Shown: positions 6,721-14,538 of the stretch, piece by piece
How the letters are laid out: the number at the start of each line of letters is the position of its first letter
Numbering within the stretch: position 1 is the stretch's first letter
NCBI GenBank assembly: GCA_910579055.1
Contig: CAJTSU010000030.1
Location: 7,078 to 28,090, forward strand
Length of the DNA: 21,013 bases
Source: an uncultured Mailhella sp.
GTDB taxonomy: Bacteria; Desulfobacterota; Desulfovibrionia; Desulfovibrionales; Desulfovibrionaceae
Reading direction: 5' to 3'
The notes under the pieces: model-generated
Told to the model about the DNA's origin: nothing
Database searches by the model: none
The model's input: only the letters and a program-made list of their open reading frames with translations
Position numbers and translations under genes: made by a program

Positions 6721-7725
6721 ATGAAAAACAGCGTTGCATTCCTTGCCGCCTCTGCCGCCTTGTGCGGCGTTGCCTTCACAAGCCCCGCCCTTGCGGAACG
6801 GCCGCTTACCCTGCGCCTTGGTCATCCCATGGCTCCGGGCAATAATGTGACCGTGGGCTATGAGAAGTTCAAGCAGCTTGTGGAAGAGAAAAGCGGCAGA
6901 AAAATCAGGATACAGATATTCCCCAATACCCAGTTGGGAAGCGACCGCGTGACCACGGAAGCGGCGCAGGCGGGAACGCTTGACATGTCCAGCTCTTCCA
7001 CGCCGAACCTGGCTTCTTTTTCGCCCGCCTACATGGTGTTTGATTTGCCCTATGTCACCCGTCCCGAGAACCAGCAGAAGCTGTACGCGGCGCTGGATGA
7101 AGGGCCTCTTCGGGACGCGCTGGACAAGGTTGCGGAAAGCATCGGCCTCAAGGCCATCATGTACAGCGAGTTCGGCTATCGTCATTTCGTCACGTCGAAA
7201 AAGCCCGTGCATGCGGTGCGCGATCTCATGAATCTCAAGGTGCGCACCACTGACTCCCCGGTGGAAGTTGCCGTGGCCACCGAGCTGGGCATGAACCCCG
7301 CGCCCATCGCCTGGGGCGAGACGTATACCGCTCTTCAGCAGGGCACAGTTGACGCCGAGGGCAATACCTTCTCTCTGCTCAATGACGCCAAGCATACGGA
7401 AGTGCTGAAACACGCCATCAAGTCCGCCCACAATTACTCCATGCATATCCTGCTGATGAACAAGGCCAAATGGGATTCCCTCACTCCCGAGCAGCAGGGC
7501 ATCATTACTGAAGCGGCTCGTGAGGCGCTGGCCTGGCAGCGTGCGGAAAGCGTGAAGCTTGAAGCGGCGGCCGAACAGGCGTTCAAGGATCGCGGCATTG
7601 AAATCGTTACACCCACGCCTGAGCAGATGGACGAATTCAAGACCAAAACACAGCCGGCGTTTGACAAGTTCGCCGCAGAGATTCCCGCGGATCTGCTCAA
7701 ACTCCTTCAGGATACGCAGAAGTAG
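6721..7725 (+). CDS. dctP: TRAP transporter periplasmic solute-binding protein DctP
   Basis: 334 aa from the ATG at 6721 (AGGAG 8 nt upstream). A Sec signal peptide MKNSVAFLAASAALCGVAF runs to SPALA, with likely cleavage after Ala25. The mature part is a typical DctP-fold protein: LRLGHPMAPGN near the start, FPNTQLGSDR 67-76, DLPYVTRPENQ 108-118, and the conserved ligand-binding Arg175 in LKVRTT. Arg154 in GYRHF may be a second anion contact. TRAP binding proteins capture organic acids and, in this family, sulfonates in the periplasm. Its divergent position opposite islA, with a shared regulatory region, makes isethionate the probable ligand, which is inference. It is separated from dctQM by a strongly structured gap of 260 nt, which could allow more binding protein than membrane subunit. 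Confidence 0.92.
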   Translation: MKNSVAFLAASAALCGVAFTSPALAERPLTLRLGHPMAPGNNVTVGYEKFKQLVEEKSGRKIRIQIFPNTQLGSDRVTTEAAQAGTLDMSSSSTPNLASFSPAYMVFDLPYVTRPENQQKLYAALDEGPLRDALDKVAESIGLKAIMYSEFGYRHFVTSKKPVHAVRDLMNLKVRTTDSPVEVAVATELGMNPAPIAWGETYTALQQGTVDAEGNTFSLLNDAKHTEVLKHAIKSAHNYSMHILLMNKAKWDSLTPEQQGIITEAAREALAWQRAESVKLEAAAEQAFKDRGIEIVTPTPEQMDEFKTKTQPAFDKFAAEIPADLLKLLQDTQK

Positions 7726-7745
7726 CTTCCGGGCGAAAGACGGGG

Positions 7746-7947
7746 AGGCCGGGCCATGTCCGGCCTTCCGGGGCTGCTGTCAAGGTCGGCAGCCCCGAAA
7801 ATTGCGAGCGGGCCGCGGCTTGGCCGCGCCGTAAAGCGAGCGATTTTCGTGCCTTTCCGTCAGGCCGCTTTGCGGCCTGGACGGCGCAAACTCCGCGAAG
7901 CGGGGTTTGTCATCGGTCTGAGGATGCCTAACGTGAGTCCGGCATCC
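7746..7947 (+). repeat. Run of six hairpins in the dctP-dctQM gap
   Basis: Stems: 7746-7752/7760-7766 (7 bp); 7769-7777/7789-7797 (9 bp); 7798-7805/7840-7847 (8 bp with one G-T pair, enclosing 7814-7819/7823-7828); 7861-7868/7872-7879 (8 bp, TTT loop); 7888-7896/7900-7908 (9 bp with one wobble pair); 7922-7928/7941-7947 (7 bp). No frame in this gap looks coding. No stem is followed by a long T-tract, so read-through with RNA processing or stabilisation of the dctP message is more likely than full termination. Confidence 0.6.
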
Positions 7948-7985
7948 GGTAAGGATTTCTGTGATACCTTTGAAGGAGGATGTTC

Positions 7986-9851
7986 ATGGCAAACGGACAG
8001 AGCGCTTCCGGCCCGCTGTATTGGCTCAACGAAAATTTCGAAAAGATTTTTCTGGTGGCGGGCCTGCTTTCCATCATTTTGTTCATTACCTGGCAGGTCA
8101 TCTACCGCTATATCATCACACTTTTTATCGAGCGGGCGGGAGCCGCCGTATGGACGGAAGAACTCTCCCGCTACATTTTTATCTGGATTTCCTATCTTGC
8201 GCTGTGCGTCGCTATCCGCAAGCGTTCGTCCATTCGCGTGGACATGCTGTATGAAACGTTCTCTCCCCGTTTGCAGAGGATCAGCTGGATTGTGGTGGAA
8301 ACCCTGTTTCTCGGCCTGACCCTGGTCATCGCCTGGTACGGCCGGGGGCAGATCGAGCGCCTGCTGACCTTCCCGCAGTATACCACCGCGCTGCGCATTC
8401 CCTTCCTTGTTCCTTATCTGGTTCTGCCTCTGGGGTTCGGGCTCATGAGCCTGCGCCTTGTGCAGAATATCGCGGCCCAGTGCCGGGTCTGCGGCATATA
8501 TGATTCACTGGCGGGTTTGGCGGCCGCGGCGCTTATTGCCTCCCCCTGCATCTTTATCAAGCTGACAAACGGATACCTCGATCCTCTGCCCTGCCTTTTC
8601 GGGTATTTTGTCCTGCTCTGCGCCATCGGCGTGCCCGTGGCCATAAGTCTGGGGCTGGCTACCCTGGCCACCATTCTCTGCGCCGATACCCTGCCCATTG
8701 AATACATGGCGCAGGTAAGCTTTACTTCCATCGACAGCTTTCCGATCATGGCCATTCCCTTTTTCATCGCCGCCGGAGTGTTCATGGGCGCGGGCGGGCT
8801 TTCCCGCCGTCTGCTGGCCCTGGCTGACGAAATTGTGGGCGGCACTTACGGGGGCATGGGGCTGACGGCCATTGTCACCTGCATGTTTTTCGGGGCCATC
8901 AGCGGTTCCGGCCCCGCCACCGTGGCCGCCATCGGCGCGCTGACCATTCCGGCCATGGTTGAACGCGGCTATGATCGCTTTTTCTCCGCCGCGCTTGTGG
9001 CCGCCGCCGGGTGTGTGGGGGTGATGATTCCGCCTTCCAATCCCTTTGTCGTTTACGGCGTGTCCTCTCAGGTTTCCATCGGCGACCTGTTCATGAGCGG
9101 CATTGTGCCGGGCGTCATAACCGGCCTGGTGCTCATGGGGTATTGCTGGTGGTATTCCCGCCGCCGCGGCTGGCGAGGCGAGGTGAAGGAACGCACCCTG
9201 CGCAGTCTGAGCGCCGCCGTATGGGAGGCCAAGTGGGCGCTCATGGTGCCGGTGATCGTGCTGGGCGGCATTTACGGCGGCATCATGACTCCCACGGAGG
9301 CCGCGGCCATTGCCGCCTTCTACGGGCTTGTGGTCGGTCTGCTGCTCTACCGGGAGATGAATCTGCGGCAAATGGTCGATGCCTGCGTGGAATCGTGTGA
9401 AACGTCCTCGGTTATTATCGTGCTCATGGCCATGGCCACCCTGTTCGGGAACATCATGACCATCGAGGACGTGCCGGGCACGGTGGCCCGCGCCATTCTG
9501 GGGCTGACGGAAAACAAGATCCTCATTCTGCTGCTGATCAACATTCTGCTGCTCTTTGTCGGCACCTTCATGGAAGCCCTGGCCGCCATCGTCATCCTCA
9601 CGCCCATCCTGCTGCCCGTGGTGACCGGTGTGGGCGTTTCACCGCTGCACTTCGGCGTGATCATCGTGGTCAACCTTGCCATCGGCTTCATCACTCCACC
9701 TGTGGGTGTCAACCTCTTTGTGGCCAGCGGCGTGGCCAACGCCCGCATCGAGAGCATCGCCCGCCAGTGCCTGCCCATGCTGGCCCTGATGCTCGTTGTG
9801 CTGCTGCTCTGCACCTACTTCCCCGCCATTCCTCTTTTCCTGGTGCAATAA
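7986..9851 (+). CDS. dctQM: TRAP transporter fused small and large membrane subunits DctQM
   Basis: 621 aa from the ATG at 7986, which has AGGAGG 6 nt upstream; the ATG at 7980 overlaps that site and is rejected. Residues 1-165 are a DctQ domain of four helices with WTEELSRYIFIWISYLA at 56-72. A linking helix (about 173-195) leads into the DctM domain (about 200-621) with its hallmark segments: SGSGPATVAAIG 306-317, MIPPSNPFVVYG 347-358, GGIYGGIMTPTEAAA 427-441 and GFITPPVGVNLFV 567-579. TRAP systems are secondary carriers driven by Na+ or H+ gradients that accept ligand from DctP. Fusion of Q and M is known in the family but less common than separate genes. The pair dctP-dctQM is therefore a complete TRAP system, probably for isethionate. 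Confidence 0.93.
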   Translation: MANGQSASGPLYWLNENFEKIFLVAGLLSIILFITWQVIYRYIITLFIERAGAAVWTEELSRYIFIWISYLALCVAIRKRSSIRVDMLYETFSPRLQRISWIVVETLFLGLTLVIAWYGRGQIERLLTFPQYTTALRIPFLVPYLVLPLGFGLMSLRLVQNIAAQCRVCGIYDSLAGLAAAALIASPCIFIKLTNGYLDPLPCLFGYFVLLCAIGVPVAISLGLATLATILCADTLPIEYMAQVSFTSIDSFPIMAIPFFIAAGVFMGAGGLSRRLLALADEIVGGTYGGMGLTAIVTCMFFGAISGSGPATVAAIGALTIPAMVERGYDRFFSAALVAAAGCVGVMIPPSNPFVVYGVSSQVSIGDLFMSGIVPGVITGLVLMGYCWWYSRRRGWRGEVKERTLRSLSAAVWEAKWALMVPVIVLGGIYGGIMTPTEAAAIAAFYGLVVGLLLYREMNLRQMVDACVESCETSSVIIVLMAMATLFGNIMTIEDVPGTVARAILGLTENKILILLLINILLLFVGTFMEALAAIVILTPILLPVVTGVGVSPLHFGVIIVVNLAIGFITPPVGVNLFVASGVANARIESIARQCLPMLALMLVVLLLCTYFPAIPLFLVQ

Positions 9852-9875
9852 CGCTCCGATTCATTTCAGAGGCCC

Positions 9876-9904
9876 TGTTCAGGAATAGTGCTGAACATTT
9901 TCTT
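9876..9904 (+). terminator. Weak terminator-like hairpin after dctQM
   Basis: TGTTCAG (9876-9882) and CTGAACA (9891-9897) pair perfectly over 7 bp with an 8-nt loop and are followed by TTTTCTT. The stem is AT-balanced and weak, so transcription could continue into the amidohydrolase-like gene. Confidence 0.45.
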
Positions 9905-9966
9905 GCGCCCCGCGCAACGCTGCCAGCCCGGTTCTATGACAGAGCCATAAAAAAAGGATATGCTCC

Positions 9967-10800
9967 ATGAATATCATTGACTTCCGGTTCCGGCCCAACA
10001 CGCCGGAGATCATAGACGGCATCAGAAACAGCAACATGTTCCGGGCCGCCTGCAAGGCTATCGGTTTTGACGCCCGGCAGCCACAGCCTCTGGATGAGAT
10101 TGTGGAAGAGCTCGACCGTCTGGGCGTTGAACTTGGCGTCATCACCGGGCGCGACAGCGAAACGACCTATGGTTCTCCCTCCAACAACGGGAGCGTGCTT
10201 TCCTTCTGCCGTGCGTATCCGAACAAGTTTGTGGGCTTCTGGGGGATTGATCCGCACAAGGGCATGGCCGCCGTGCGGGAAATTGTCCGGGCCGTGGAGG
10301 AGCTGGGCATGAAAGGCGTTGCCCTCGACCCGTACCTGGCCCATATTCCCGCCAGTGAAGCCCGTTTCTACCCGATATACGCCAAGTGCGCGGAACTGGG
10401 CGTGCCGGTGTTCATCACCATGGCCCCCCCGCCGCAGGTGCCGGGCGCAATTCTTGAGTATGCCGATCCGCGCGACGTGGATCGCGTGGCCCGGGACTTC
10501 CCCGAACTGACGCTGATCATGAGCCACGGCGCGTACCCCTATGTCAACGAATGCCTGTTCGTCTGTCAGCGCAACGCCAACGTGTATATGGATTTTTCAG
10601 AATACGAGCGCGCGCCCATGGCCGATGTTTTCGTCCAGGGCATGAGCGGCCCCGTTGCCGACAAGGTGCTGTTCGCCAGTGCTCATCCTTTCATTGAGCT
10701 GAAGGATGCGCTGGACGCCTATGCCCGTTTTGAACTCAGCGAAGAGGTTCGGCGCAAGGTCATGTATGAAAACGCCCGGCGTGTGCTGGGCCTGAGCTGA
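9967..10800 (+). CDS. Amidohydrolase-2-like TIM-barrel protein lacking most metal ligands
   Basis: 277 aa; ATG at 9967 with AAAGGA 8 nt upstream. The overall pattern is that of the amidohydrolase-2 (ACMSD/aromatic decarboxylase-like) barrel: short N-terminal IIDFRFRP, a GFWGIDPH strand (90-97), PVFITMAPPP (147-156), IMSHGAYP (184-191) and a C-terminal VLFASAHPF (234-242). The metal ligands are mostly gone. The N-terminal DxHxH reads D5-F-R-F-R, the second-strand His is replaced (TM at 151-152), and the terminal Asp of the usual GSDYP is Ala239. Only His187 remains. It may therefore act without metal, on a different substrate, or be non-catalytic. It lies 115 nt after dctQM and is probably co-transcribed, suggesting a link to the transported compound. 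The function is unknown. Confidence 0.8.
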   Translation: MNIIDFRFRPNTPEIIDGIRNSNMFRAACKAIGFDARQPQPLDEIVEELDRLGVELGVITGRDSETTYGSPSNNGSVLSFCRAYPNKFVGFWGIDPHKGMAAVREIVRAVEELGMKGVALDPYLAHIPASEARFYPIYAKCAELGVPVFITMAPPPQVPGAILEYADPRDVDRVARDFPELTLIMSHGAYPYVNECLFVCQRNANVYMDFSEYERAPMADVFVQGMSGPVADKVLFASAHPFIELKDALDAYARFELSEEVRRKVMYENARRVLGLS

Positions 10801-10821
10801 AGCGCAAAAGAGCCGGAACAC

Positions 10822-10863
10822 GAAAAAGCCCTTCCCCTCCGTACGGAGGGGAAGGGCTTTTTC
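10822..10863. terminator. Bidirectional rho-independent terminator
   Basis: Arms 10822-10840 and 10845-10863 are perfectly complementary over 19 bp with a GTAC loop. The stem core is very GC-rich, and A5 and T5 flanks give a T-tract on either strand. It sits between the convergent amidohydrolase-like (+) and DsrE-family (-) genes and closes both transcription units. Confidence 0.95.
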
Positions 10864-10875
10864 GCAGGCCGTGCG

Positions 10876-11223
10876 TTACGGTTTGATGTACGCGAAACCT
10901 TCGCGTTGCAGGCGCACCAGTTCCACCACTCCTGCGGGAACAACGGAAGCGCAGGCCCACAGCTGTTCGCGGTCGATGCCGAACTTGTTCAGCGCATTGT
11001 TGCAGAGCATGATTTCCAGGCCCTGTTCCGCGAGTTTTTCGCCCTGTTCCGCCAGATCCCGGTCTGAACGGGTGAAGAGCTTGACTGCCGGGCCGTTGGC
11101 CACAAGGGCCATGCGAAAACTTTCATCGGGCAGAGCGGCTTTGTAGTTGGCGGCGTTGCTGAAGGCGAGCGCGAGGGTTTGGGGGGTGTCGCTGTCCACA
11201 TGGAGCACCAGATTCCAGTTCAT
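10876..11223 (-). CDS. DsrE/YchN-family small protein
   Basis: 115 aa from the ATG at 11223 (GGAG 6 nt upstream, 11230-11233); a TTG one codon earlier is in frame but less likely. The pattern is that of DsrE-like proteins: NWNLVLHVDSD at the start, LALAFSNAANY, then VANGPAVKLF and a central EIMLCNNALNKFGI carrying Cys74. Cys91 lies in WACASVVPAG. DsrE-fold proteins form small oligomers, and some pass sulfur through a conserved Cys; Cys74 is in the position expected of that residue in YchN-like members. It is the last gene of the leftward run and ends at the shared terminator. It may have its own promoter as well. A sulfur-transfer role is inferred from the fold only. Confidence 0.85.
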   Translation of the reverse strand: MNWNLVLHVDSDTPQTLALAFSNAANYKAALPDESFRMALVANGPAVKLFTRSDRDLAEQGEKLAEQGLEIMLCNNALNKFGIDREQLWACASVVPAGVVELVRLQREGFAYIKP

Positions 11224-11246
11224 CAAAAACTCCTTTATTGGGGTTG

Positions 11247-11261
11247 GCTCTGTTCCAGAGC
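11247..11261 (-). promoter_or_regulatory. Small hairpin in the dsrE-like leader
   Basis: GCTCTG (11247-11252) and CAGAGC (11256-11261) form a perfect 6-bp stem with a TTC loop, just upstream of the ribosome binding site. The sequence CTCTGTTCCAGA recurs at about 20829 in the right-edge repeat region. Confidence 0.35.
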
Positions 11262-11272
11262 ATCCCTGAAAA

Positions 11273-11302
11273 AGTATGCACCATCGGTCTGGACATTGCC
11301 AA
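11273..11302 (-). promoter_or_regulatory. Candidate sigma-70 promoter ahead of the DsrE-family gene
   Basis: On the minus strand TTGGCA (11302-11297) and CATACT (11278-11273) are separated by 18 bp, matching 5/6 and 4/6 of consensus. It lies in the 119-nt gap after the activator gene and could give the DsrE-family gene basal expression. No -24/-12 element is visible here. Confidence 0.35.
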
Positions 11303-11342
11303 GAACAAATTTGCGGGGGCCAGGCCGGAGCCGGTAACGAGC

Positions 11343-13295
11343 CTACAGCCCGTACCGCCGGAGTTTTTTATACAGGGTGGCCCGGCACATTCCCATGTCT
11401 TCGGCAACACGCGACTTGTTGCCCCGGTATTTCTGCATCAGTTCCCACAACCTGTCGCGTTCCCAGGTTTCAAAGCTTGTGATTTTCGGAAAGTCGGCGT
11501 CCTTCTCAAGAGGGGATTTTTCTTTGGCGGATGCCGAGAGTTCGCGGGGCAGATCCCATACCTGGAGGATATTGTTTTTGGCCATATTGACGCCGAATTC
11601 GATGGCATTGCGTAATTGCCGTATGTTTCCGGGCCATTCCGCGCGGATCAGAAGATCCATGAGTTCAGCGGAGCAGCTGGTCACATGCCTGTGCAGCGAT
11701 GAACTGAAGTGCCGCAGAAAGGAATCGACAAGAAGAGGAATATCCTCCCTGCGTGAGCGCAGAGGAGGGAGCTCCAGCGAAATAACATTGAGGCGATAGT
11801 ACAGGTCGAGCCGGAACGTGTTCTCCTTTACCATGGCCGGCAGATTTTTGTTTGTGGCGGCGATGATGCGCACATCCACAGGGATCGAGGTATTCAATCC
11901 CAGCCGTGTGACGGCGCGTTCCTCCAGCACGCGTAAAAGGATGGCCTGGATATCGAGCGGCAGTTCGGCCACTTCATCCAGAAAAAGCGTACCCTTGTTG
12001 GCGAATTCAAATTTGCCCATGGCCCCGCCCTTGCGCGCTCCCGTGAAGGCTCCGTCCCCATATCCGAACAGTTCGCTTCCGATCAGATCCTTGGGGAACG
12101 CGCTGCAATTGACGGCGACAAAGGCATGTCCCTGACGGGAACTTTCATTGTGTATGGCCTGGGCGAATACTTCCTTGCCTGTGCCGCTTTCTCCGGTCAG
12201 GATGATGGAGCTGTTGCTGTTCGCTATGCTCCTGGCCATTTCCTTTACTTCCCGAAATGATTCTGAATTGCCGATGAGTCCGTCAAAGGTATAGCCTTCC
12301 CTCCGCCTTCCCTTGAGAGATCCGGAAGCGTTTTTTTCCCCCATGCGTTTGTCACAGGTAAAGGAGAAAATCGCGCCGTTCACGATATCGTTCTGCTTCC
12401 AGGGCGCACAGCTCACATAGATGACGTTGTTTTTTGAAGAGTATCCTTCAAAATGGACTTCTGAAGAATTGATGCGCCGACCGGTCTGCAAACAGATGGT
12501 CATGCTTTCCAGCTCGGGGAAGATTTCCGGCAGGGAGCGGCACAGGACATCCGCCTGACTCAGTTCGAAGAACTGCTCAAACCGTCGGTTTACGCTGAGG
12601 ATCTTCTGTGAAAAGTCCACCAGCATAAGCGCGTGTTCATGAATGTCCTTAAGCTGGTTGAAGAGTTCCCTCTGTCTTTCAAGCTCCAGCGTGGCCCTGT
12701 GGAGGCTGGAACTGAGGGCATGCACCTGATAAACGTGCCGTATCAGGGAGATGAAGCCCCCGGTAAACAGCTCCGGCGGGAGGAAAACACAGAAAATGTA
12801 ACACGAGTAGTTTTCACGGGAGCGGGTTGCATAGGAGGCCATGCCATGCATGCAATGCAGGTAATGTTCTTCTCCTGTAACCCAGCATTCTTCCGCGCCG
12901 TGCTCGATGAGGGCAGGCGCGGCGGTTCCCATAAACGCTTCGCCCAGGTTGCTCCCCACGCCCAGGTTGAGTGCGGCCAGTTTTTTCTGGAGCGCCGGGC
13001 TTCCTCCGGCGCAAAAGACGGTCATATCCTCATAGAGCAGCATGTACACCGCGCCCACTGCCTTCAGATATTCGGCAATAGCCGTAAACTCCGGGCCGAG
13101 AAAGGGAATGGCCTCCCGTTCCCGGTGTATGCGGGGTTCGGAGGACGTGCCGGTTCGGGGCAGGGCATTCTGTTTCAGGCCCAGCTTCCGGCAGCGTTCG
13201 CGTGAAGCGCGGATTTCCCCGTGCAGGGCAGCGCCGGAAAGGCCAGACTCTCCGGTACCGCTTTTATGTTGAGCGTCGTGCAAAAACTCTGTCAT
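11343..13295 (-). CDS. GAF-like/PAS/AAA+/HTH sigma-54-dependent activator (AcoR-like)
   Basis: 650 aa. The N-terminal region (about 60-200) resembles a GAF-type sensor and is rich in Cys (Cys95, 137, 148, 165, 169). A PAS domain covers about 215-315 (ALMLVDFSQKILSVNRRFEQ). The AAA+ domain has Walker A GESGTGKE 368-375, an intact GAFTGA loop 415-420, Walker B GTLFLDEV 435-442 and WPGNIRQL 554-561. A Fis-type HTH ends the protein (about 625-650, NKSRVAEDMGMCRATLYKKL). The architecture resembles AcoR-type activators that sense small catabolic substrates. The ATG at 13295 has only a weak GAG upstream. It lies 36 nt after the flavoprotein gene, with a palindromic motif in between that is also found at the operon promoter. 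It probably controls the operon it belongs to. Confidence 0.9.
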   Translation of the reverse strand: MTEFLHDAQHKSGTGESGLSGAALHGEIRASRERCRKLGLKQNALPRTGTSSEPRIHREREAIPFLGPEFTAIAEYLKAVGAVYMLLYEDMTVFCAGGSPALQKKLAALNLGVGSNLGEAFMGTAAPALIEHGAEECWVTGEEHYLHCMHGMASYATRSRENYSCYIFCVFLPPELFTGGFISLIRHVYQVHALSSSLHRATLELERQRELFNQLKDIHEHALMLVDFSQKILSVNRRFEQFFELSQADVLCRSLPEIFPELESMTICLQTGRRINSSEVHFEGYSSKNNVIYVSCAPWKQNDIVNGAIFSFTCDKRMGEKNASGSLKGRRREGYTFDGLIGNSESFREVKEMARSIANSNSSIILTGESGTGKEVFAQAIHNESSRQGHAFVAVNCSAFPKDLIGSELFGYGDGAFTGARKGGAMGKFEFANKGTLFLDEVAELPLDIQAILLRVLEERAVTRLGLNTSIPVDVRIIAATNKNLPAMVKENTFRLDLYYRLNVISLELPPLRSRREDIPLLVDSFLRHFSSSLHRHVTSCSAELMDLLIRAEWPGNIRQLRNAIEFGVNMAKNNILQVWDLPRELSASAKEKSPLEKDADFPKITSFETWERDRLWELMQKYRGNKSRVAEDMGMCRATLYKKLRRYGL

Positions 13296-13305
13296 TCACG
13301 TCTCG

Positions 13306-13319
13306 TTAGAGCATTCTAA
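13306..13319. promoter_or_regulatory. Candidate binding site of the second activator
   Basis: TTAGA-GCAT-TCTAA is a perfect 5-bp inverted repeat 10 bp upstream of the activator start. Read on the minus strand (TTAGAATGCTCTAA) it matches 20486-20499 (TTAGAATGCGCTAT) at 12 of 14 positions. That second site is in the upstream region of the operon promoter. Confidence 0.45.
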
Positions 13320-13331
13320 TGGTGAAACAGT

Positions 13332-14369
13332 CTACGCCGGAGGCGTATCCGTCAATGCCTGCTCCTGTGCCCACCATGTATGTACCAGCCAGGGTTCCTT
13401 GATGAAAGGACGCGCCATGGCCACGAAATCCACCTGATCCCGTTCCACAAGCGAGCGGGCCACACTCAGCGAGCGTATCCCCCCTACCAGGATGAGGGGA
13501 AGCGCACAGCAGCGTTTAAATTCGAGAGCGGCTTTATATACATAGGCTTCCGTACCGGGATTGGCCGTGTCCACAGTGTCGCGGCGGTTTTTAAACCGGC
13601 CCCAGAATCCGCTTAATTCCACGGCATCCAGGAGTTTTTCCCGATCCAGCAGCCGGACTGTTTCGCACATCATTTCCCGCGTCAGGCCGTCTTCATGGAA
13701 GTCTTCGCCATCTATTTTGATAAATACCGGATAATCCTTGCCCACTTCAGCACGAACCGCCCGGCAGACCTCCAGCAGCAAACGGGCACGTTTTTTCACG
13801 TTTCCGCCATACGCGTCGCTGCGCTTGTTTACCGCGGGGGAAAGGAACTCGCTCAGGCAGTACCCATGCGCCGCATGGAGCTGTACCCCGTCAAAACCGG
13901 CTTTTTTCGCCCGTTGCGCGGCAAGGGCAAAGGCGTCGATAATGGTTTTGATATCCTCCCTGCTCATGGGGCAGCTGACATGGCCTCCGGGCGGGATCAC
14001 CGCGCTGGGGCCGGAGGGAGGCAGACCGGTAAGGTAGGTATCCGCCTGATTGCCGGCATGGGAAAGCTGGGCGAAGATAACGCCCTTCCCTTCATGAACC
14101 GCGCGGGCCATTTGCGCCAGACGGGGGATGAGCTCGTCGCGATCCAGGCCGAGTTGCCTGTTTCCGGCCATTCCCGAACGGTGCACATAGATATGTCCGG
14201 TGATGATGCCGCCCACGCCGTGCGCGGTCAGTTCCCGCAGCAGGGCAATCTGGAGTGGCGTGCACGCTCCATCGGCATCGGCCTGAGCGTCGTTCACCGC
14301 GGAGCGGATAATACGATTTTTCAGACACACGGAACCTATGAAACCGGGACTCCAGAGACTATGGGACAT
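13332..14369 (-). CDS. Single-domain old-yellow-enzyme-type NADH:flavin oxidoreductase
   Basis: 345 aa from the ATG at 14369 (AAAGGAG ending 5 nt upstream). It is an FMN-binding TIM barrel of the OYE family: LWSPGFIGSVCLKNRIIRSA at the start, QLSHAG 101-106, GFDGVQLHAAHGY 158-170 with the substrate/hydride-site His pair (His165, His168), NKRSDAYGG 181-189, VGGI 295-298 and FVAMARP 315-321 for phosphate binding. Family members reduce activated C=C bonds or act as dienoyl/enoate reductases. It ends at about 345 residues, so it lacks the C-terminal iron-sulfur and FAD/NAD domains of 2,4-dienoyl-CoA reductase and BaiCD/BaiH-type proteins. Electrons would have to come directly from NAD(P)H. It is preceded by a 169-nt gap after the BASS-type gene. 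The substrate is unknown. Confidence 0.9.
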   Translation of the reverse strand: MSHSLWSPGFIGSVCLKNRIIRSAVNDAQADADGACTPLQIALLRELTAHGVGGIITGHIYVHRSGMAGNRQLGLDRDELIPRLAQMARAVHEGKGVIFAQLSHAGNQADTYLTGLPPSGPSAVIPPGGHVSCPMSREDIKTIIDAFALAAQRAKKAGFDGVQLHAAHGYCLSEFLSPAVNKRSDAYGGNVKKRARLLLEVCRAVRAEVGKDYPVFIKIDGEDFHEDGLTREMMCETVRLLDREKLLDAVELSGFWGRFKNRRDTVDTANPGTEAYVYKAALEFKRCCALPLILVGGIRSLSVARSLVERDQVDFVAMARPFIKEPWLVHTWWAQEQALTDTPPA

Positions 14370-14538
14370 TCGCACTCCTTTCACTCAATATTGCCGGGCA
14401 GTTCAGGTATGGAATACGCTAAATCACACGTTCCGGGAACAGGGCAATATAACCGCATCCCGCAACAGGACGGACGGGATGATTCCCTGTATTCGGGTTT
14501 ACAGGTTTCACGCCGGAAGGAGGTACTCCGCATGCCCT

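Noticed and set aside
6571..7446. Minus-strand open frame opposite dctP
   Set aside because: It would run through the sigma-54 promoter and leader of dctP and has no domain or start signal.
8505..9371. Minus-strand open frame opposite dctQM
   Set aside because: His/Gly/Gln-rich shadow of membrane-helix codons, with no family resemblance.
13332..14369. Flavoprotein considered as BaiCD/BaiH or 2,4-dienoyl-CoA reductase
   Set aside because: Those proteins are about 640-670 aa with C-terminal Fe-S and FAD/NAD domains; this one stops after the OYE barrel.
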